Notes under the pieces: model-generated
What the model was told of the DNA's origin: nothing
Seen by the model: only the letters and a program-made list of their open reading frames with translations
The model's database searches: none
Assembly: GCA_002713825.1 (NCBI GenBank)
Contig: PAUU01000060.1
Span: 11,032 to 16,052 of the forward strand
DNA from: Acidiferrobacteraceae bacterium
GTDB lineage: Bacteria; Pseudomonadota; Gammaproteobacteria; Arenicellales; UBA868
Direction of reading: 5' to 3'
Length of the DNA: 5,021 nt
In this document: positions 1 through 5,021 of the stretch, piece after piece
Layout of the letters: each line of letters opens with the position of its first letter
Position numbering within the stretch: position 1 is the first letter of the stretch
Translations under genes and position numbers: made by a program

Positions 1-878
1 TGTGGGCAGTTCGCTCATTCAAGAAAGAGACCGAAACCGCCGCGACCGAGATCAATCCGGTAGTCAAAGTTGATAACGTTACCGCAGGATACGGCAAGGA
101 GGACATTCTCAAAAACATCACTTTTGAGATTCACCGTGGACAGACTGTCGCCATCGTTGGTGAATCAGGCAGCGGTAAGAGCACAGCGGCGCGGGTTATC
201 ACCGGACTGCTACCACCACGTCTAGGCCAAGTTCAATTCAACGGTGAGACGCTGCCCAAAAGTTTTAAATCCAGAAACAAAGATCAGTTGCGTCACGTCC
301 AGATGATCTACCAGATGGCTGATACCGCACTAAATCCCCGGCAACGCATCCGCAATATCATCGGCAGGCCCCTCAGTTTCTATCTCAATCTGAGAGGGAA
401 ACAAAAAGAAGAGCGGATACGCGAACTGTTGTCCCTGATTGAATTGGAGCCAGATTTATATATAGACCGGTATCCGGGTGAGCTATCGGGCGGTCAGAAA
501 CAGCGCGTCAGTATCGCGCGAGCACTGGCAGCTGAGCCCGAATTCATTATCTGTGACGAAGTAACCTCCGCCCTCGATCAGCTCGTTGCGGAAGGAATCC
601 TGAGACTGCTTGATCGACTGCAAAGAGAATTCAATCTTGCGTACATGTTTATCACCCACGACCTCGCCACGGTCAAAGCGATTGCAGATAACGTCGTGGT
701 GATGCTGCAGGGTGAGATTGTGGAGCAGGGTCCGAAAACCGACGTGTTTTCACCACCCCATCATGAATACACAGAGCTTCTGCTGTCATCAGTGCCAGAG
801 ATGGATCCGGACTGGCTCAATGAATTGATCGCGCACCGAAACAAACACGGTGTGATGACTTCAACATCAACTTCCTGA
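1..878 (+). CDS. Peptide-type ABC transporter ATP-binding protein, C-terminal module (5' end outside window)
   Basis: This is the cytoplasmic ATPase that powers a solute-binding-protein-dependent importer of the oligopeptide/dipeptide/nickel (Dpp/Opp) family. The reading frame is open from base 3, giving 291 visible residues. A full nucleotide-binding domain is present: Walker A GESGSGKST at residues 53-61, Q-loop Gln104, signature LSGGQ at 161-165, Walker B ending in Asp185-Glu186, and the switch His219 in THD. The ALNPR sequence after the Q-loop and a tail with HHEYTELLLSSVPEMD are typical of the Dpp/Opp group. Two residues differ from the family consensus: the Q-loop reads YQMADTALNPR, not FQDPxxSLNPR, and DEVTSALDQ replaces DEPTSALDV. 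About 20 linker-like residues precede the domain with no start codon. The protein is therefore probably the second half of a fused DppD-DppF ATPase, though a long N-terminal extension is possible. The first in-frame ATG, at 288, lies after Walker A and cannot be the start. Substrate cannot be read from the ATPase. Confidence 0.93.
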   Translation, partial: WAVRSFKKETETAATEINPVVKVDNVTAGYGKEDILKNITFEIHRGQTVAIVGESGSGKSTAARVITGLLPPRLGQVQFNGETLPKSFKSRNKDQLRHVQMIYQMADTALNPRQRIRNIIGRPLSFYLNLRGKQKEERIRELLSLIELEPDLYIDRYPGELSGGQKQRVSIARALAAEPEFIICDEVTSALDQLVAEGILRLLDRLQREFNLAYMFITHDLATVKAIADNVVVMLQGEIVEQGPKTDVFSPPHHEYTELLLSSVPEMDPDWLNELIAHRNKHGVMTSTSTS

Positions 879-904
879 TTTTCTCTGACGAGAAAAATTG
901 TTTT
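879..904 (+). terminator. Weak hairpin terminator between convergent genes
   Basis: Immediately after the ABC ATPase stop codon there is a perfect 7-bp inverted repeat, TTTTCTC (879-885) and GAGAAAA (890-896), around the loop TGAC. On the + strand it is followed by ATTGTTTT. The stem is AT-rich, so the hairpin is weak, but its position between two convergent stop codons fits a terminator. It may also serve the - strand operon, although no good U-tract follows in that direction. The last bases overlap the stop codon of the cupin gene. Confidence 0.4.
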
Positions 905-1274
905 AATCGCTGGCGTCCAAATTGGAGGTGTGGAACAGTTTGACGACGGTTTCCCGAATATCCCACCTCACCCGCTGCCCTTTACGCGTACAAATACTGT
1001 CGCCCGGAATGCACTCAATGGGTGCTTGCCCTCCCAAAGTCAGAATCAACCGACCCTGCAAAATGGTTTGCAGCTCGTCTCCCAGCTCATTGCAATCGAA
1101 GACACCTTCCGTGCAGCGCCAAACTCCCAGTCGGGCAGTACCGTCAGGACTCACATAATCGATGCGACCTGAGGCAGCCGGGTTGCCCTGCACAATCACA
1201 TAGTCAGACGCCTTGTTGTCGAAGGGCCAGTGCTCAAGATCATCGAGCGGATCATCTTTTCGATAGCGACGCAT
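903..1274 (-). CDS. Small cupin-domain protein (cupin_3 / DUF861 type)
   Basis: This 123-residue protein is a single cupin barrel. The pattern GVWRCTEGVFDC (50-61), DELQTILQGRLILT (66-79), PGD (90-92) and the closing RWDIRETVVKLFH (103-115) is the one seen in cupin_3 proteins, the family that includes the ureidoglycine aminohydrolase cupin domain and EutQ-like proteins. The first cupin motif has no HxH pair; Glu67 is kept, but the usual metal-binding histidines are absent, so metal-dependent catalysis looks doubtful. The start is ATG, with an AAAGGG stretch just upstream but spaced short (about 3-4 bases). It is the last gene of the - strand run, 32 bases after the M24 gene, so it is probably cotranscribed. 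Such small cupins often accompany amine or amino-acid catabolic genes, but the substrate here is unknown. It does not resemble the cupin DMSP lyases DddK, DddL, DddQ or DddW, which need a histidine-rich metal site. Confidence 0.83.
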   Translation of the reverse strand: MRRYRKDDPLDDLEHWPFDNKASDYVIVQGNPAASGRIDYVSPDGTARLGVWRCTEGVFDCNELGDELQTILQGRLILTLGGQAPIECIPGDSICTRKGQRVRWDIRETVVKLFHTSNLDASD

Positions 1275-1306
1275 GATCCCTTTCTCTTTAGCGATCGATC
1301 AACGAC

Positions 1307-2452
1307 TTAAGGCGCGATATGCGGCCCGTAGGGTGTTGTCGTTAGCACCTCTGCACCGTCCGCACCCAGCAGAACGGTATTAGAGATGAAGTAGTTTCCA
1401 CGACCCGTTTCAGTAAACCACGACATCAAATGAAAGGTCATGCCCTCTCGCATCTCACGGTCAGAATCATGGCGCAGACCCGTGACCCGTGGTCCCCCCG
1501 TCCACGCGGGCGGAAAGCCGATACCGACTAGATACCCACAATGATGGCGACGGTACTCATGCATGCCCGCTCCATCCACGACCGACTGCCAACCGTTGTA
1601 AACGTCTTTCGCTCTGGCGCCGACTTTGAGCGCCCTTAACGTCGCATCAAAAGCCTCGCCGCATATATTCGCCATCTCGGCATCCTCATCAGAGATCCTG
1701 CCGATATTCACCAGCCGGCCCATGGGAGCGTTATAGCGGGACACACAGCCCGCGATCTCAAGGAACACCGCCTCATGATGTTCACCATCTCCCCAGGTGG
1801 TGTGCTCCTCCGCCATGCGGTGAGACGGGCGCAAGAAAGGGCCAAAGCCGGGTGGTGTTCCTCCCGCACGGGTCATCGCTGCAAGACACTCGGCTGCGAC
1901 ATCCGCTTCTTTGGCGCCATCATGAATGGCATGGATTGCAGCCTGCGTGCCGGCGTCGGAGGCAACGGCGGCGCTTCTCATGAAACGCTGCTCTTCGGTG
2001 GACTTCACCAGTCGCATCTCATCCAGCATCCCCGTGATATCCACCCAGGATGCGTCGTCAATGCCTTGCTTGAGGGCCTCTCCCATCGCGTAAGACAGCC
2101 CTGCAGAAGCTGATTCCAGACCGATCATTTTGCCGGAACCCGCGCCGTTCAGGTGTTTAACCACAACATCAGCTGCGCTCTCGGAATCTGAATGCCCGAT
2201 GAACGTCGCGTTTCGCACCTGGTTACGAATCGCCACGTGTTCCATTGCCCGGGTCACGAGCACTAGTTCACCTTCAGCCGCCACGATAAGGACGTGCGGC
2301 GCAAAATAACCCCAATGATCCAATCCCGTGAGATAGAACACATGCTCCGGCGCACTCAACAAGACCAGATCAAGACCGCGGATCGCCATTTCCTGGCGGG
2401 TGGCTGCCAGACGACGGCTCAGCTCGTCATCCGAGAAAGGGTTCGAGTGCAT
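1307..2452 (-). CDS. M24-family creatinase/ectoine-hydrolase-like protein without metal ligands
   Basis: This 381-residue protein has the two-domain layout of creatinase and aminopeptidase P: an N-terminal creatinase domain (about 1-145, with VFYLTGLDHWG at 38-48) and a C-terminal pita-bread domain (about 155-381). The five metal ligands of M24 peptidases are missing. Where DxxxxxxxxxxD is expected the sequence reads FLEIAGCVSRYNAPMGR (230-246); the His loop reads HHCGYLVGIGFPPAW (303-317); the last Glu region reads ISNTVLL (356-362). The LExxGC and GIGFPPxW patterns are those of the ectoine hydrolase DoeA/EutD group, which works without the usual metal pair. The protein is therefore likely a cytoplasmic hydrolase of a small amide, amidine or cyclic compound and not a peptidase. 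Ectoine itself is unproven, since no deacetylase (DoeB/EutE) gene is seen. The ATG start is supported by a strong AAAGGA seven bases upstream. It lies 71 bases after the dehydrogenase gene and 32 before the cupin gene. Confidence 0.85.
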   Translation of the reverse strand: MHSNPFSDDELSRRLAATRQEMAIRGLDLVLLSAPEHVFYLTGLDHWGYFAPHVLIVAAEGELVLVTRAMEHVAIRNQVRNATFIGHSDSESAADVVVKHLNGAGSGKMIGLESASAGLSYAMGEALKQGIDDASWVDITGMLDEMRLVKSTEEQRFMRSAAVASDAGTQAAIHAIHDGAKEADVAAECLAAMTRAGGTPPGFGPFLRPSHRMAEEHTTWGDGEHHEAVFLEIAGCVSRYNAPMGRLVNIGRISDEDAEMANICGEAFDATLRALKVGARAKDVYNGWQSVVDGAGMHEYRRHHCGYLVGIGFPPAWTGGPRVTGLRHDSDREMREGMTFHLMSWFTETGRGNYFISNTVLLGADGAEVLTTTPYGPHIAP

Positions 2453-2459
2453 AACTGGG

Positions 2460-2465
2460 TCCTTT
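2460..2465 (-). promoter_or_regulatory. Ribosome binding site of the creatinase-like gene
   Basis: On the - strand AAAGGA lies seven bases before the ATG at 2452. It is the best Shine-Dalgarno sequence in the window and fixes the start of the creatinase-like gene. The rest of the 71-base gap (2466-2523) shows no convincing promoter or terminator. Confidence 0.7.
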
Positions 2466-2523
2466 GATTATTGGATTTACTGTGCCACTTCAGGCGCGAT
2501 TCCGGCCGAAACACAACGCCGCG

Positions 2524-3282
2524 TTAGCCGCGTCCGACGAAAGGCATATCCCGGGCCATCACATTCATGAAAAGCACGTTGGTATCGAGTGGCAACTCAG
2601 CCATATGCAGCACGCTGGTTGCGACATGATGCACATCCATAAGCGGTTCTGCCAATATAGTGCCATTAGGCTGGCGGGTTCCCTCTCCCAATGGTCTCGC
2701 CATGTCTGTCAGTGCGTTACCGATATCAATCTGGCCGCAGGCGATATTGTGCTGGCGGCCGTCGAGTGCCAGGCTTCGGGTCAGACCTGACATGGCATGC
2801 TTGCTGACCGTATAGGGAGCGCTATTGACCCGCGGCACATATGCCGAAATCGAGCCATTATTGATAATCCGGCCTCCTTTCGGATCCTGGGCTTTCATCT
2901 GACCGAATGCCCGCCGGGCGCACAAGAAAGCACCATGCACATTGGTATCAAGCACGGCCTGCCATTCAGAAATCTCGAGCTCATCAACATCAACAGCACG
3001 CGCACCAATACCTGCATTATTGAAAAGAAGATCAATCCGACCAAAGCGCGCGATAGCAGCATCAAAGAGTCGGTCCACCTCTTCGGAATGACGAAGATCT
3101 GCCGCATGGCATAAGACGGCGTCGGACCCTGCATCAGATTCTGAGGCTGCTGCCTCCAACAGTTCACCGCGCCGGCCCGTCAGCGTCACACAATACCCAT
3201 TTTGTAGCAGCATCTGCGCAACCGCTTTGCCGACACCAGTACCTGCACCGGTCACAAGGGCTACTTTCGATTGATCTGTCAT
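2524..3282 (-). CDS. Classical short-chain dehydrogenase/reductase (SDR), probably NADP(H)-linked
   Basis: This is a 252-residue soluble oxidoreductase of normal classical SDR length, with a Rossmann fold. Visible motifs are the nucleotide-binding TGAGTGVG (11-18), Asp62-Leu63 after strand 3, NNAG (88-91), Asn114, Ser144 (in NNGSIS), and Tyr157-x3-Lys161 (YTVSK), so the catalytic tetrad is complete. Strand 2 ends in LTGRR (34-38) with basic residues and no acidic one, which favours NADP(H). After the active site the usual PG motif is replaced by GQIDIGNA, seen in a subgroup of uncharacterised SDRs. The ATG start is preceded by AGGGA with a long 12-base spacer. The gene lies 32 bases downstream of the kinase gene. 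It would oxidise or reduce a hydroxyl or carbonyl intermediate of the same pathway; a role on 3-hydroxypropionate made from DMSP cleavage is possible but only a guess. Confidence 0.9.
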   Translation of the reverse strand: MTDQSKVALVTGAGTGVGKAVAQMLLQNGYCVTLTGRRGELLEAAASESDAGSDAVLCHAADLRHSEEVDRLFDAAIARFGRIDLLFNNAGIGARAVDVDELEISEWQAVLDTNVHGAFLCARRAFGQMKAQDPKGGRIINNGSISAYVPRVNSAPYTVSKHAMSGLTRSLALDGRQHNIACGQIDIGNALTDMARPLGEGTRQPNGTILAEPLMDVHHVATSVLHMAELPLDTNVLFMNVMARDMPFVGRG

Positions 3283-3316
3283 GGTTTCTGTTGTTCCCTG
3301 ATTTCTATTGTTCCCT
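3283..3316. repeat. 17-bp tandem duplication that doubles the ribosome-binding region
   Basis: Bases 3283-3299 and 3300-3316 are adjacent 17-bp copies with 15 of 17 positions the same; the shared core is TTGTTCCCT. On the - strand each copy contains AGGGAACAA. The duplication fills almost the whole gap between the kinase stop codon (within 3315-3317) and the dehydrogenase ATG (3282), so two Shine-Dalgarno-like AGGGA sequences stand before the dehydrogenase. The nearer one is 12 bases from the ATG, farther than usual. Confidence 0.75.
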
Positions 3317-4358
3317 AAACAGAAAAGACATTCTTGGAAGAAAGATATTCTGCGACCTGATCGGCCAGCACTTCTGGCGTGTACTCTGAGCCATGCAGTG
3401 TGATCTCAGGCCAGCTTGGCGCCTCATAGGCTGAGTCGATACCGGTAAAGTTTTTCAGCTCACCAGTCCGTGCTTTTTTGTAGAGGCCCTTGGGATCACG
3501 GGATTCACACACCGCAAGCGGCGTATCAACGAATACCTCGACGAAAAGGATATCTCCAGCCACGAGGCGAGCCATCTCACGTTCATTGGCAAAGGGTGAG
3601 ATGAATGAAGCGATGACGATGAGCCCTGCATCAGCCATGAGTCTTGCCACTTCCGCGACCCGGCGGATATTCTCTACCCGATCGGCGTCGGTAAATCCAA
3701 GATCCCGGCAAAGTCCGTGGCGCACGTTGTCACCGTCAAGCAGGTAGGTATGCTGCCCCTCGCTGTGCAGTTTCTGCTCAAGAGCATTGGCAACCGTCGA
3801 CTTGCCTGATCCTGACAAACCCGTAAACCAGACTACGCAAGGCTGGTGATTATGGGCGCGTGCTCTGGCAGCTTGATTGACGGTGGTCTGGTGCCAGGAA
3901 ATGTTCGTCGAGCGGCGAAGTGCGAAATCGATAATGCCGATGCCAACAATCCCACCCCCGGCGCTGTCCAGAAACAACGCCACAGGAGATGTTGCGTCTG
4001 CCTTTTGAGGATCAAACGGCACGGGCGCATCGAGCGCGATCTTGCAGTAAGCCGCTCGCCCCTTCTGCAGGACTTTTGCTGCCAGATGCTCTTTGCTTTG
4101 CTGATCGATCTCATAGGTGAGGTCTGTGACCTGCACGCCGAAGTCCTGGCCAGCCGCCAGTCCTCGATAACTCCGCTCAGGCAACATCGGCTCGTCACCC
4201 AGCCAGATGATGTGGCTGGCAAATTGATCTGCCGCAACAGTATCCTGCGCGGGGCGTTGCGACGCCTGCTTCCGGAGTTCACTCTCGGGAGCGTTGGCCA
4301 GATTCAATAAAGATCGAAGCGGTCCCCCTTGGGTAGTTTCTGATGTGTGAGTGTTCAA
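3315..4358 (-). CDS. cysC: Adenylylsulfate (APS) kinase fused to an isolated CysN C-terminal domain
   Basis: The C-terminal half is a complete APS kinase, which phosphorylates adenylylsulfate to PAPS. Numbered from the TTG at 4358, it has P-loop GLSGSGKST (180-188), DGDNVRHGL (208-216), FISPF (252-256) and [10 protein letters not shown] (288-297), followed by the [16 protein letters not shown] region. Residues about 44-161 match the last beta-barrel domain of CysN, the large ATP sulfurylase subunit: ADQF, the [15 protein letters not shown] stretch, [12 protein letters not shown], and the [12 protein letters not shown] end. The CysN GTPase domain and second domain are absent, and about 40 unrelated, low-complexity residues replace them. 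In CysNC fusions the kinase normally follows a whole CysN, so this is a truncated version cut at a domain border. TTG at 4358 is preferred because GGAAAGG lies ten bases upstream; a TTG at 4391 overlapping the dddP-like stop (TTGA) would add 11 residues. No cysD is in view. Kinase activity seems intact; the biological role is uncertain. Confidence 0.9.
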   Translation of the reverse strand: MNTHTSETTQGGPLRSLLNLANAPESELRKQASQRPAQDTVAADQFASHIIWLGDEPMLPERSYRGLAAGQDFGVQVTDLTYEIDQQSKEHLAAKVLQKGRAAYCKIALDAPVPFDPQKADATSPVALFLDSAGGGIVGIGIIDFALRRSTNISWHQTTVNQAARARAHNHQPCVVWFTGLSGSGKSTVANALEQKLHSEGQHTYLLDGDNVRHGLCRDLGFTDADRVENIRRVAEVARLMADAGLIVIASFISPFANEREMARLVAGDILFVEVFVDTPLAVCESRDPKGLYKKARTGELKNFTGIDSAYEAPSWPEITLHGSEYTPEVLADQVAEYLSSKNVFSV

Positions 4359-4368
4359 AATTTTTGTG

Positions 4369-4375
4369 CCTTTCC
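4369..4375 (-). promoter_or_regulatory. Ribosome binding site deciding the TTG start of the kinase gene
   Basis: GGAAAGG on the - strand lies ten bases before the TTG at 4358. The competing TTG at 4391 has only TGGA nearby. No in-frame ATG exists before the CysN-like domain begins, so a rare start codon is needed either way. Confidence 0.5.
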
Positions 4376-4387
4376 AACATTCAAGAC

Positions 4388-5021
4388 TCAAGCGTCCATC
4401 AGTTCTGCTTCAAGCGGAAACAGCGACAACAGTTCATAACCGCTTTTGGTGACCAGAACCTGCTGCTCAAGTTTAACGCCGTCGGGCTCGCCGACCGCAC
4501 CCATATAACTTTCGACACAAATGACCATATCCTTCTCAATCACGCCATCATAGGGGTTCTCTCCCCGGAATGCGGGTTTCACCTGGGGATACTCATCAGA
4601 CATCCCTACGCCGTGAATGAGACAGGGATAGGCGTTTTGGTGAAATTCTTCGGCCGGGACATAGGCGCGTTTTTGAAATTCACTCAGGCTGAGGCCGGGC
4701 CGAATCAGGGCAAGGTTGTGACTGATCTCCTCCCAGGCAAGTTGGTAAAGTTCACGCTGTCTCACCGTGGCGCGCGCGGGACCACAGAGAAAGGTACGGG
4801 AGACATCTGCGAAATAACCGCGTGGACCCACCATATCCGTATCCAAGCCCACAAGATCCCCTGACTGCACCTCTCTGAGCGATGCTTCCTGAAGCCAGGG
4901 GTTAATCCGAGGTCCTGATGCCAACATTCGACCCTCATGCCAGTCTCCGTTATTGGCGAGATTTGTGTAGTTCAGCAATCCCCAGAGCTGGACCTCGCTG
5001 ACGCCCGGTCGCAGCGCCTGC
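4388..5021 (-). CDS. dddP: DddP-like M24 metalloenzyme, probable DMSP lyase, C-terminal half (5' end outside window)
   Basis: The frame is open to the right edge, giving 210 visible residues of a protein that would be about 450 long if it is DddP. This is a pita-bread catalytic domain with all metal ligands: Asp60 and Asp62 (GLDTDMVG), Asp72 (YFADVSRTF), His136 ([12 protein letters not shown]), Glu170 (CVES) and Glu185 (VKLEQQ). DddP cleaves dimethylsulfoniopropionate to dimethyl sulfide and acrylate. As I recall the published DddP residues (Asp295, Asp297, Asp307, Tyr366, His371, Asp377, Glu406, Glu421), the spacings here are identical, including Tyr131 and catalytic Asp142, except for one residue between Asp377 and Glu406. 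The double DxD and the short 15-residue gap between the two Glu residues are unlike aminopeptidase P or methionine aminopeptidase. The distance to the C-terminus also fits. The apparent start at 4978 is an internal TTG; coding sequence continues upstream of it. The N-terminal substrate-pocket residues cannot be seen, so a DddP-like hydrolase with another substrate remains possible. Confidence 0.8.
   Translation of the reverse strand, partial: QALRPGVSEVQLWGLLNYTNLANNGDWHEGRMLASGPRINPWLQEASLREVQSGDLVGLDTDMVGPRGYFADVSRTFLCGPARATVRQRELYQLAWEEISHNLALIRPGLSLSEFQKRAYVPAEEFHQNAYPCLIHGVGMSDEYPQVKPAFRGENPYDGVIEKDMVICVESYMGAVGEPDGVKLEQQVLVTKSGYELLSLFPLEAELMDA

Noticed and set aside
288..878. ABC ATPase starting at the ATG at 288
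   Set aside because: The open frame continues to the left edge and includes the Walker A motif at 159-185, so the ATG at 288 is internal.
903..1274. Cupin gene as a second DMSP lyase (DddK/DddQ-like)
   Set aside because: Those enzymes need a histidine-rich metal site and conserved tyrosines; this protein has no HxH motif and fits cupin_3 instead.
922..1276. Three short overlapping + strand open frames
   Set aside because: They lie opposite the cupin gene in all frames, with compositions typical of antisense shadows.
2453..2523. Internal promoter or terminator in the 71-base gap
   Set aside because: No convincing -35/-10 pair or stem followed by a T-run was found; only the ribosome binding site is clear.
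1775..3114. Open frames on the + strand at 1775-2113, 2464-2790 and 2797-3114
   Set aside because: They are antisense to the creatinase-like and SDR genes, whose motifs are complete; nothing in them resembles a protein family.
3846..4864. Open frames of 154 and 173 residues on the + strand (3846-4310 and 4343-4864)
   Set aside because: They lie opposite well-supported kinase and dddP-like coding sequence, have no recognisable domain, and are explained as antisense shadows.
4388..4978. M24 protein of 196 residues as a complete gene
   Set aside because: The apparent start is a TTG leucine codon; the frame continues to the window edge with family-like sequence (RPGVSE), and 196 residues is less than half the family length.

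Overview
This window looks like chromosome from a proteobacterium, most likely a marine alphaproteobacterium. That is an inference from three things: the style of the peptide-type ABC ATPase, a C-terminal half that resembles the DMSP lyase DddP, and a creatinase-like hydrolase of the ectoine-hydrolase type. There are no rRNA, tRNA, CRISPR or insertion-sequence signals. Genes are packed tightly, and no gap exceeds about 75 bases.

Layout. On the + strand, bases 1-878 encode the C-terminal ATPase module of an oligopeptide/dipeptide-type ABC importer; its start lies upstream of the window. It ends at a small hairpin (879-896) and meets, tail to tail, a run of five genes on the - strand. In their order of transcription (right to left) these are: a DddP-like M24 metalloenzyme (4388-5021, N-terminus beyond the window); an adenylylsulfate kinase carrying only the last domain of CysN at its N-terminus (3315-4358); a classical short-chain dehydrogenase (2524-3282); a creatinase/ectoine-hydrolase-like M24 protein without the metal ligands (1307-2452); and a small cupin_3 protein (903-1274). 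Gaps of about 29, 32, 71 and 32 bases suggest one transcription unit whose promoter lies to the right of the window.

How the genes may work together. The set resembles a catabolic island for a small imported, possibly sulfur- or nitrogen-containing osmolyte-like compound. It has an importer ATPase, two pita-bread-fold enzymes that would cleave C-N, C-S or amide bonds, an oxidoreductase, a kinase that normally makes PAPS, and a cupin. The DddP assignment is the strongest functional clue. The spacing of its metal ligands and catalytic Asp matches published DddP residue numbering as I recall it, apart from one single-residue offset. The most unusual gene is the CysN-domain-III/CysC fusion. It is cut at a domain boundary, sits next to no CysD or CysN GTPase domain, and lies between dddP-like and dehydrogenase genes. 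A common pathway for all five is inference from gene order only.
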